Assembly (NCBI GenBank): GCA_033439265.1 | Contig: JAVTVX010000035.1 | Span: 6,800,001-6,864,000, forward strand | DNA length: 64,000 nt | Source of the DNA: Dillenia suffruticosa | Lineage: Eukaryota; Streptophyta; Magnoliopsida; Dilleniales; Dilleniaceae | Direction of reading: 5' to 3' | Shown here: in pieces, positions 35,101-47,600 of the stretch | Numbering within the stretch: position 1 is the first letter of the stretch | Layout of the letters: every line of letters begins with the position of its first letter | Notes under the pieces: generated by a model | Seen by the model: the letters and a program-made list of their open reading frames with translations, nothing else | What the model was told of the DNA's origin: nothing | The model's database searches: none | Position numbers and translations under genes: made by a program

Positions 35101-38100
35101 GATCTAAAATTGCTTGTGGAAAGTGAGATGCTTTGGTGAAAATATTTCAATCTTAATATCTGTTGTGTCATCTGGGTACAGATTAGAGATCTCATGCAAG
35201 ATCTATCAATCAAACACATCATCCCTTACATGGAGCAGAAAATACGCATTCTCAATCAGCAGGTATTTCCCTAGAGTGTTAACTTTATAATACAATGTAT
35301 GGCCTTGATCTTCCAATATACAGGTGCTTTAATTTTTTCATTTCTTATATCCCGGGTTTTGCTCAGGTTTCTGCAACGAGGAAAGGCTTCAAAAACCAAA
35401 TTAAAAATTTGTGGTGGAGAAAAGGGAAAGAAGATGCACCTGATGCTCCCAGTGGCACTATGTATGTTGCTACAAAGTTCATTTAGTTTACATTGTGTTA
35501 CTGCATACTTCATGTCTTCTTCCTATTTATTCTCCTGATTGGCTTCCTATTAATGATTGCTGAAGGTACACCTTTAGCTCCATTGAATCCCAAATTCGAG
35601 TTTTAGGTGACTATGCTTTCATGCTACAAGATTACGAACTAGCATTGTCAAATTATCGACTGCTCTCCACTGACTACAAGCTAGACAAAGCCTGGAAGCG
35701 CTATGCTGGTGTTCAGGTAGCTTGATGTGATTTGGTTTGTGTTGTTCTTGGGTTTCTCATACTGCTCAATGACATTGTGAACTTATGATGTTGCTCTTTG
35801 CTCTTTGTAATAATTTGCAGCATATGGGTCTTCTGGAATTTGCCACTGTGAGATGAAAATTATATATTGTGTGCGGCATTTGAATCAAATTTTTACATAT
35901 GACTACATTCATGTTGTTCATGGTTTTTTTACACCCACCACACGTGCGCGGAGGTCTTTTAAAGCTGTAACTTGTATCATACTCCATTTTTACTCTGGTA
36001 ATCAAAAGCAATATAGGAAAAGCGATGAGTACCAAGGGCAAGGGGTGCAAGATAAAAAAGATGAGTATAGGGAAGAGAATCATCAAAATCTATGACAGTA
36101 GCTTCTAAATTGAAGTCTAGAATTTCAAATTTTAAAACAGGTATTTCAAAGATATGCACGAGCTTTCTTCATTCCCTGAGAATTATTGTAACTAGTGGGG
36201 TCATTCATCTATGTATGGTGTATCTATGTAGCCATCCAAGTGCAAAGCTTATCAACTACCAAACTAGCATGACTTTTGATATATCCAAGTAAAAGCAAAA
36301 TTGTAGTCAATCAAGTTATGGTTGAGAAAACAACGCAAGGGAGATAATTAAGCACTTTTGTTTGTAAAGTTTGCAGGGGAATCCCTTGAATAGATTCCCA
36401 TTTTGTAAAGGAGAAGTCTGAATCAGTTGATCATTTTCTCTGTTGTTAGATGAGAGGATTGCAGAAAATTTGTGCTTCATATCAAATCAGTTCCTTTAAT
36501 GGCGTGATTTAAGAGTATTAAATGGGAATGGGGAATATTACTTGGCTAATATTTATTTATTTATTTATTTATTCTGTTGAATTTTCTTTTTAACAAGTTT
36601 CTTTATCCTCCCTGTATTCTTTTCCAAGTATAACATTTGAGCTCTTTTTTCTATCAAAAAAGGTCCTGCAAAAGATATGTGAGCTGTGGGCTTGTAGGAT
36701 ATGAGGTTTTGAGCAAGATATTATTCATTTCAACCCCCTCCCCCAGGGCGGAAATTGAGCTAGCTTGGGATGTGGGAAGAAGTGCTAAAATTTTTGGTTT
36801 AAGTTAGTTCATATCTGTTTTTCTTATCCGTTTTGGTATTTGTGAAATATATCATCACCTTTATAGGGTCCTTAGCTCTATTCCTTTGGTTGTAAAGTGT
36901 GTACTTGCACACCATTTTTTTTGGGGGGGGGGGAAGAGACATTGATGCAGACAAGGAAATAGGAGTTAATAAGTTGAATAACAGTAGGTTTATTTTTGGT
37001 AGAAAGCTTAGTGAGACTGGCAAACGGTGGCTGACATTTGATGGATTAAATGTGAAGGGATCCACTTGCTTGGAATGATTTGAACGATGTCACAATCTAG
37101 TCTGAAAAGTGAATAGGTAACTTCTGCAATGTAGCAGAAGAAAGAAGGATGAACATTTGTATAATTTATTTTTTCTTACTTTCTCTATCCTTGCCAAAGT
37201 GTAATAATAGCCTTTAGACCATGTAGAGCTGACTGGTAAATGTTTAATTTAAATCTTTTACAGACTCTTATACGTCCAAATTAATGCTATCATGACTGTG
37301 TCTTTTGCTTCTTTTTTGTTTAATGTTACCACATTTGGAAACTATTGGAAAGAGAAAAGCTAATGACTTGTTGTAATTTGGGAACACGTAATTTTTTTTT
37401 TTTTTTTTTTTTGACTAACCTGATTTAACTAACTTCATATTAAAGACCATTAACAATTCTAACTGCAGAATCTCTTAGGCTGCCAAGTCCTTATGTTGGT
37501 GGTTAATTATTGCCATCAGACATCCTCTGTTGGTCATTTGTAGTGAGGATCCTCTTTGCCATAGCAACTTCGCAGAAAATAAGTTACTTCGAAAACATTT
37601 CAACCTACTTAAGTAATTTCCAGAGAAGGGACTTTTGTTGTCGCATGTGGTAGCACGGAGGAAGAGAGAAGTTACAGGTGATCTTTCTGTAAACTTTTGA
37701 CTAATTATATGGAGAGGCTATGAGAAGACCAATTTACCCTTTACGCTAGTTTCTAACAGTTCCTGCCACCAAATGAACTTATTGGCAGTCACAGTGATGG
37801 CCATAAAATATTGAGTTTGAAGACAGATGGCTTTTTCATATTGTGGCTGCATTTGGTCATGTCCCAGTGGTTTCGTGACTTTGTGAAGGATTATCATAAA
37901 GATTGTGGTTGTAATGGCTTGTTGTTATCATCATGGTCATTATCACCTGGACAGCACAATATAAGAAGCAGACTTCGCTCTAATCTTAAGAAGTTGCAAT
38001 GTATGGAGAGTGGTTGATCAAAAGCCAATGTGAGGATTCATATAGACAACCGAGAGATCAAGAGAGATGCCCGTGTGTACGCACACACATGAGATCCAGA

Positions 38101-41100
38101 TTTTGTCCTTTTTGACTAAGAACTATATCTCTTATGTGGGGGTTTGATTTTGAAGTACTGAGAACTGAGACAGATAGAGATATTCAAGGGCTCTTTCACT
38201 GCATCCATCAAAGTTCTGTAAACTGAGGCTGAATAAGAAATGACATTGGTTAGGGCAGAACTGCTGCTAGAACAATGTCACTTTAGTGAGTTGTAGTGTA
38301 TATAATCAAATGATATACAGATCTATCTCCACTGTGAACTGTCAATAATCAGGAGATAAAAATTTCAGCTGTTTTGCATCATTTTTCATTTCCATAGTTG
38401 TGTTAATTTTAGAGCATTTCCTATATTCAAGAGATGCATATGACCAGCTTGTTAGTTGAGATGGTTGTACTTACTGATGGCAATTTGAAGTGATTTACTT
38501 GTATGCTATGTTATTTTTGAAATTTGCCTTTGCCCTTTGATTGGGGAAAGTATGGTTTCTTTTGTATCTGGGGCTTCTGCAGCTTGATTTTCTGTTTGTT
38601 GTTAGAAAAGGTCGTGCATTAATGTTACTAGCATCCTATTCTATTGCATGTAGGGATGCCTTTATTCTTAAGCTTCTGTAACTGGTATATGGCAAATTTT
38701 TCATATTAAATCTGAAGATTTTCAGAAAACTACCATTTTCAGTGGCTCCCTGCTATGCCTTTGGTTTTTGTTGTCTCATTAGTTGTTTCTTTGGACAGGT
38801 AAAATTTACTTTTCCTTTGTTCTTGTACTTCCTTTTTTTTCCTGACTAAGAAAAGGTTAAAACTACTTGTTGTTGCAGGAAATGATGGGCCTCACATATT
38901 TCATGCTAGATCAATCAAGAAAGGAGGCGGAGAATTGCATGGAAAATGCCTGCAGTACTTATTTAGTATGTACAACTATTCTTAGTTGGCTTTCATAGTA
39001 TTTTAAGCATGAATTTTTAGGTGGGAAGTACACAAATGATTTTGTGAATTTTAATCCAAGCCACCGCAATGATGAAATTTCCCTGAGTTTGCAATCTTTT
39101 GTCCCTTCTTTCTTGTTCCCGTGGATTACTTCTTTTGAGTTCATGGTATCTTTTTCTGTTACCTGCAAAATTTTCATGATTAAGTTATGTTGTTCTTGTG
39201 GATAGAAGACTCATAGAATTGAAAGCTTATGGAATCATAATTTAACCATATTTGAAAGTTTATGAAGAGTAGCATATCTTTTTTCCCGATCCGGGGGGGG
39301 GGGACCTTATTGAATGTTAATGTTCTTTACCACAATATTCATAACATTGCAAAATATTCACTTTTAGTTGTTGAGTTTTAAAAATTAACTTCATATCTCA
39401 CCTAGCAATTGTAGCAGTTAAGCAGATCTGCGGGACAGTGATTTGCCAAAAAATGCCACCAGCAAGTATCTAATCTTAAAAAAAAAAGCCTTAAGTTTAA
39501 AACATTTAAGACAAAAATGGTGTATTCAACTTGCATGAAATGTATGAAGTTTGTTAGAAGCCATCTTAAGTTCCAGGAACAACATTTTTTTTTTTTTTAT
39601 TTTTTGGTGGCAAAGTCACTGCCATGGTTGTATCAGCATCACATTTCGATCATTTATGTTGATGCTTGGCATTTAGTTGGACCTATCTCATACAAATTTT
39701 AATTCGTTTGAGATAAATCCTTTAATTTGGAGGAGAGTAGTAAAATTGAATTTTCTTCAATATTTTGTATGGAACAATGAAATCGATCAATATAAGAATG
39801 TTGAAATTTATTTTTTTCCTTTTCCTTGTTGTGGGGGGTTGGGTGGAGAGATGCATGAGGTATTTAATTGGGAACAGATAAAATAAAATTCTAAGAGAAA
39901 TTGGAGTTTGGGGAAGTTATAAGGGGTCAAGAAAGCACAAATGAGAATCTACTCACAACACAACAGGACTTAAGATAGGAATTTTTCAATTTCTTAGAAA
40001 TTTGGGTGGCCAATGCCCAATCCCCGCACCCCCTTAAGAAGACAAACTCAGTAGAACCAACACAGAAAGGTAAACTGGCAAAAGATTTGATCAGATAATC
40101 CAGTCCATTACAGAGCTTCCTTTTCTTTTTTTCTTTATGAATATCTGGACTAATTTCAGATCACTTTCTAGAACATTCTCCATCATTTTCCAGTTCATTA
40201 CATTGTAGTTTAACATTTCATCTGTGCTTTCGATAAATTCTTTCTCAAATGATATATTCAATTAAAAACGTGGTAATCTATCAATTGGTTCAAGAAGGAA
40301 CACTTGGCTCCATGATGGCACATATGAAGATTTTTATGAGTCTACATGGATACACGGTACAGATAGCTAATGGGCTAGGTGTTACACAACAGTAATTTTC
40401 ATATTTTGAATTATCTTGAACTTGACAAATAGTTTGGATCATTTTCCTACTTTATTTGAAGGTTTTGGTCTTTGGTCACATACTAGCAGGCACACATTCT
40501 TATTTTAATTCTTCTAGATGGTTCTATGCAGAAAAGTGGTTCATCTGGTCACAGAAATGCTACACGTTGTGGGATTTGGTGGGCAGAAATGTTGAAGGCA
40601 AGGGAACAGCATACAGATGCAGCAGGAATTTACTTTCGTATTTCTGGTGAGGTAGTGCCAAGATTCTTGACATTGGTTTATGCAAATGTACTTATGTACT
40701 TCCTTTAACAAAATTTATGTTTCTTAGGATGCTTTACATTCAGCAGTAATGCTTGAGCAAGCATCTTATTGCTACTTATTTTCAAAACCACCAATGTTAA
40801 GGAAATATGGATTTCATCTTGTTCTTTCTGGTGATTACTACAAACGAAGTGATCAGGTAAGTCTAGCTGTAATTGAATGCTAGATTCAATGCTACTGTGA
40901 TCTTCTATTGAAAAGATCTGTAACTTCATTCTTCTCAGATAAAACATGCAATTCGCACTTATAGAAGTGCTCTTTCTGTATATAAAGCATCCGCATGGAG
41001 CCGTATTAAAGATCGTGTTTATTTTGATACAGCAAGGTGTGTCATATTTCCTGTTCAATTATACTGTTGGTGATTTCAAATTCACACTATGTTGTGTTTC

Positions 41101-41654
41101 TAACTGTACTCATTATTTAATTAAGGTGGTATGCTGTTCTGGGGATCTTTGATGTGGCAGTTCAACATATGTTGGAGGTCCTAGCATGTAGTCATCAGTC
41201 AAAGTCCATTCAGGAATTATTTTTAAGTGACTTTCTTCAACTTGTTCAAGTAAGTGCTGGCAGTTCTGTGTGCCCTTTCAATGTGATTTAAGCATATTGT
41301 TTTTGACAGATGATTTAAGCTCTATTTTGACTTCTTCTCTGCCCGAGGAATGATGGCTTTTTGTTTCTTTCATGATTGTGCACCTCTTAGGAATCTAGTC
41401 ACCCAATAGAAAGTACCACAATAATTATTTTATATTATATGTAGTTTTGGTCTCATTGGTAGTAAGGTTTTACATAATCTACTGTCATCCATGTTCTTTA
41501 CTTGATCAAGTGTGTTTCTAATATTACCCTGTTACCTTTGCTACCAAATATCAATCTTCCCACTTGGAAATCTAGTTCACTTGAGACAGCCTATCGGTTC
41601 TGTAGTATTAATATATATTATAAATATGCATATTATTCGTATATATATTATATT

Positions 41655-41694
<40 letters not shown>

Positions 41695-44600
41695 TTGAGG
41701 ATCTAGTGTACCTGAAAAACGCAGCACCAGAAAGTTTTTAATGTTAGTTTTTACTTTCTTTCCTTTTTATCATATAGAGAACAGGGAAAAGTTTTGAAAT
41801 TTCGAGGCTTCAGTTGCCAGTCATCAATATTGCATCTATGAAAATCATTTTTGAAGATCAACGGACATATGGATCACCTGCAGCGGTGAGTTGAGTTTCT
41901 TACCCGCTCTCTTGTCCAGCGTTGTGGTGTTGTCCAAGCAGTGGTAATTGGATTCCTCTAGTTTTATGATTTTTCAGTGATGCCATTACATGATGTGGGA
42001 ATCACGATGGGATCATGCGTATTTACATTTGGCTAGTTGACTTTGCTTACCCCCTCCTTCAAACTTGCTTGAACATATTAATGAGAACCATGCATGTTTT
42101 ATCCATCCAATCCAAATCAAACTTTGACATATTTTGCTGCATAATATAACATAATGAAAAATGGGTGCGGCAAGTCATCTAACTGGCTATTTATCTTCCA
42201 AAATGAAAAGAGGCTTTTGACTATGCTTTCTCGTGACAATAATCATGTTGTTTTCCATCAAACGCAACTGTTTCCACTAGGAGACTGAATTTTTGAGCTG
42301 AAATATACACGATATGGATGGCATTCTATCTTTAAAACATTTAGTGATGTTACTTTTAATCTTGTGATTTCTAGTTTGGGATCATTTTCCCATGGATTAA
42401 TTATTTCTATGTCTCGTTACTGTATAATTAACATGGTTTGAGGTATTACTGTGCTAATTGAAAATGCTGTTTCTGTTGATTGAAATGCGGTCTGTTCTCC
42501 TTGGGAGCATAATTTATGCTCTCTTGACTATTATGAGTGTTGCAATCTTCTTCTCAGATAAATTTTTTCTTTTCTTATCCCAAAAAAAAAAAGAAAAATA
42601 TTTGAGCTTTGCATGCTGTGTTGGTTCTTGGTTAATAAGCATTATGAACGATGCGGAGCTCATTTAACTTTTATGAGTAACTCATCCCATCAAGACCATC
42701 ATTGACATGTAATAAAGGTTAGGCCATGGTGGTTGGCTTGCATTAACTGCTTCTAATTTGTTCTAACTAGGCCTTCCTTCATGTTATTGTTTTATTTTCT
42801 TGAAAAAATTCAGGTTGCTATTAAAGAAAGTCTGTGGCGCTCTTTGGAGGAGGACTTGGTTCCATCATTGTCCACTTTGAGGACAAATTGGCTTGAATCT
42901 CATGCTAAGAGCATTTCAAGAAAGGATAAAGAATTAAATGTTTGTGTGGCTGGAGGTATGAAAGTGACAGGTTTCATGTTTTTCCTCTGAGATAATTGGT
43001 ATGAAACTATAATAATTAGATTATATATTTCTCCACATAGGGTCAGTTGGGACTTTCATGCCACCATTCTCATCTCTGTAGAGACCTATACCCAGGATCA
43101 TTGACTATTTTCTTGTCTACTGGTTTAATCTGATAAAGAATTGAGATCAAAGTCATCTTTCTATTCTAGTTAAGTTGGTTGGACTTCTATCATCTATCTC
43201 TATTTTATGGTAAAAGATGAATGCTATTGAAAAAGAATTATTCTAATGGCCAGTAAGGCATTCATCTAGAAGGGAAATAAAAGAAAAAAAGTCAAGAATG
43301 GAAAAGAGGCAAGAACAGCTTTTTCAATTATGATAGGTATTAATTTTTAAAAAAATAAAGAAAGAAAGAAAAACCACTTCAAATTGACTGAAATGTTCTA
43401 GCATTCCGCTTAATTGAAATACACCAAATTGCCATCAACATAGCAGCAAGCATGTAACCATTTAGTTTGTTTTCTCAATTCAAATCATTAGGATGACGAG
43501 AAAAGTCTTGCACAAATTCCGTGATCACATATCTTAATGATTAATCCTGTAAATCCCTTGATTTCTATGATGTCTCTTTGTTGTAATCTCATTCTTCTGA
43601 ATTTTTCTTTAAAGGTCTGTAATATCTGGTACTTCGAAGGCTTAAGTCACATGCAAATGTCTTCTTTAATATATATACATATATATATATATATATGTAT
43701 GTATGTATGCATATTTTTTGCTCTTTGGAAGTCTTTTTGTACTTTCTGTACTGTTTAAGCTCTTCTTCATTGTGGCATTTAAACTTTGTTTGGTTTTATG
43801 CAGTAGCGATTCACACTGCGATCATTGTTTTGCTCTTTTAGAGATTTGGACTGCATTCTATTTGAATTCATTTCAAAAAAACCTAACTTTTAGTGACATT
43901 CACCTTTGAATAGCACTGATCCTGCTCCATCATAAGTTGGGTGTAAGAATTTTGTGTTACAAAAATAGCATGTTTCTATGTGGGTTGTAAGATGATCCAT
44001 TATTGAGGACCAGTAAATGGTGAGAGGACCTGCATTTTGATGCCCAAAATTTTTGAGCATTGAAGGTGAGAAAATGAGAACATCTAGGGCCACCAGAAAA
44101 CAACAGTTTTTCGTTTCATTTGTTGACCAAACAATTTGTAGTGCTTTGGCTTAGAGTATGGCTTGAACAGTGATTTCCATGTGATCTATATATAGCTTTT
44201 CCTTTTTCCTTATAGGAAATCTAAGGATTTTCCTGCTGTGCTGTCTGGAAGTATGGGTACCTACTAATAGGTTCTTGTTTATGACTGATTTTCCCTTTGT
44301 AGAGAGTGAAATGCATGGGTTTTATAAATTTGTTGGTTTCACATCTTTGGTTTCTCTTGATGTTTTCTGTTTCATCCTGTTCAGAGGCAATAAAGGTGGA
44401 TGTTGAATTCAAAAATCCTCTTCAAATACCTATATCCATTTCTAATGTATCGCTTATATGTGATCTTGCTGCAAGATCTGACGAAATAGCATCTGGTAAC
44501 TTTACATTTTTGATTGTCAGTTTTATTTTTAGTCAGTTGTCATGGCACTCAGTTATGTATATCATGTAATATGGTGCTTGCATATATACTCCTTGCAGAT

Positions 44601-47600
44601 GCACATGGCTCTGCCACTGAGCTCCAGAATGATGAGGAAGTCACAGATCTTGTCACTAACAGGTATCAGGAAGTTTGAGAATTGCATTTTTACCCTTTTG
44701 TATGTCTTGTTTATTAACTCATTCATGTTTTTTCGCTTGAAAGAAGAAGATTGGTGTTAATGAGCCCAAAATTATAGGAAGATGGATAAGAAATCCTCAT
44801 AAAATGAAAATATAGTTGAAAAGAACATACAAAAAGATTTGCATTCCAGTCACTCTTCAGGTCCTCCAAATTAAAATCTTTGAAGGTACCTGAAGAATGA
44901 GACAATAGTGATTTTATCTCAGTGTTGTTCTTTATTACGAGGCAAATATATTCACATTGCTTAGTTTCATCGCTCTTTTTTGGTTTCAAATGTTAATCTA
45001 CTTGTTTGGTTGCCAATAGGGAGCAAGGCTCTAATAGTTCATTCACATTGTCTGAGGGTGACTTCTCCATAGGAGGTGGTGAGACAATTCTGGTGAGTTG
45101 CTTATCCATTCTTTGAGCTGGTCCTTAACTATAAAAGAATATACTATTGATTTGGGATAATAGAACATATATTTTCAAGTTGTCTGTCTGTTGGTCATAA
45201 CATTGACCTCCTCTATCTTGTTCCCTTTTGAATTTATAGGATGCATTTGCAGTTTAAGATGATTCTACATTTTTTTCAGTCAAAGGGTTTTTTTATTTTT
45301 TATTTTTTTTAAATAAAAGAAAACTTGGACTGGGGGCTCCGACAACTTAATGGAATACCTATTTATTTGTAATATGATTAGCACCTGTTTCCAAATACAT
45401 GATTGCTATGGCAAGAAAGCATCAAAATCATAAGTAAACATTTCTCCCTTTCTGTCCCCTTGCATAACGGGTAAATAATTTGACTTATTTGAGGACCGTG
45501 ACGTGGGACTTGGAAGAAGAGGAAGAGATGGACAAAGAAAAGAATGTGCATTTGGTATTGTGTTAATAAGCTTGAGCTCTGTAGTCTTTGCTAAATAAAA
45601 ACGTGGGGTAAAGGTGGAAAGAGAAACAAAGAGAATATCTCAGGTGCAACTTGGAACATCTAGATATTTGTTATTTCTAGTACTATTTGCACTCCCTAAG
45701 ATATAGATTCACTTCTTCAATAGAGTTTCTTGCTAGGTCTTTTAATTTGGTGCTGCTATTGTGCGTTATGAGTCCCCATGTTCTCTTTCATCCTGGCTAT
45801 ATTGCATTTGGTCCTCCAATTTTGCTATGTGGCAGTGTCTACATTGTCAGTGTTGTGTATATGGAATTGACAAAGACATGTAGTTGGTACCGAGAAAAGG
45901 TCTTACGAGCAGCATTGGTACAGTTGAAGACAAAATTGAGAGATCATAGCACTTAGACCAAATGATGCTGGACTGTTGTAGAGTTCGTCATTCATAAATG
46001 GAAAGGGCTTGCATTAGTTTTTTTTTTCTTGTTAGAAAACATTCTCTCTCTCATACTTCTTTTGTTCTTTTAAATACCGGGTAAAATTTGAATAAATGAA
46101 GCTATCTAAGTCCAACAACCTGATGGCTCTGTAAAGTACTTCCATCAAAAACTTGTTCTTCTGGGAAGTAGCTGATACTGGGTTAGTTTCTTTCTTAGGA
46201 AGGTCCTTCATTTTTCCCTTTTAAGGTTGTGTTATTCTATTACTTTCTTCTCTAGGGAGGGGGTTATCTTGTCATTATTGAATTCACAGATAGACAGAAC
46301 TTCTTGTTGCCCAACCTCACCTTTTCTCCTTTTTTAACTTTGTTATTCTGTTTACAGGTACAACTTACAGTTACCCCCAAAGTCGAAGGTATCCTAAACA
46401 TAATTGGTGTGAGGTGGAAATTCTTAGGCGCTGTGCTTGGTGTTTATAAGTTTGAGCCCAAAGTAGTCAAGAAAAAGGTTGCCAAAAGAAGAAGAAAATC
46501 TAAGCGTTCGTTGAATGACAACCTAAAGCTTTTAGTAACCAAGGTGGATTGTTATTCTCTACTCTTCCCCAGCCCCCTGTAGTGGTTGTTTCTATCTCAT
46601 TTATCATGTGCAAATATAATTTGACTATCTCACTCTTCTCCTACAACTTGCTGCCTCTCCAGAGTGCGCCCAAGCTTGACGGTTCGATACGCCATTTTCC
46701 TCGAATGTTGTATGCCGGTGAATTATGCCATCTAGTTTTGGAACTGAGAAACCAATCAGAATTTCGTCTGAAGGTAACATCTATCTCTAATTGCTTTATC
46801 TACAGCTGCTGCTTTATTTGTTTGTGTCAATATTGCTTGTATCTTGTACTTGGTAATCAACTGTCTTACAGGTAGGTCGAGGTTCCTCAGACTGTTTGGT
46901 TCATGGATCACTGTAGTATATACTACAGGTCCCCCAGCAAAGTGGAGATGCATGGGAATGGATAACCAAGCTTGCCGTAGTCTGCAAGCATGAGCATTTA
47001 TAATTGTGTTGCTTAATTCTGCTTGTTTATTATATGACATGAGCTGTAACAATTTCTGGCAGAATTTGAAGATGAAGATCAGTCATCCAAGATTTCTCAG
47101 TGTTGGGAGTCGGGAAGAGTTAGACATCAGGTTCCCCCGTTGCCTAGAAAAGACAATAAACTTCGAAGAAAGCAGTCTAAAGACCGAGATCAACGGACCC
47201 TCTAAAATCATTTGTGCATTTCCAGAGGTAAGAGGATTCTAACCTTGTCTGTTTTACTTTGGAAAAATTGAGCTCGATTTCATATAATGTGTGTTCCTGG
47301 CCACAAGTTATGACATGCTTGTTTTTGCAGGATGTTTATGTTCAAGGTGATACACCTTTCTTATGGCCTCTTTGGCTGCGGGCTGCTGTTCCTGGAAACA
47401 TCTCGCTGTACATTACAATATATTATGAGATCGAGGATGTATCAAGCTTCATGAGATACCGAACTCTGTGCCTGTGCTATAACTTGGAAGTATGTACAGA
47501 ATACCGAAATGTGACATCTGTTTGTTTATTCCAGTTTCCATTGTATATATTATCATTAAACTTTTGCTTAGTCTGAGGGTTGCCTAGACATTTATTTTGT

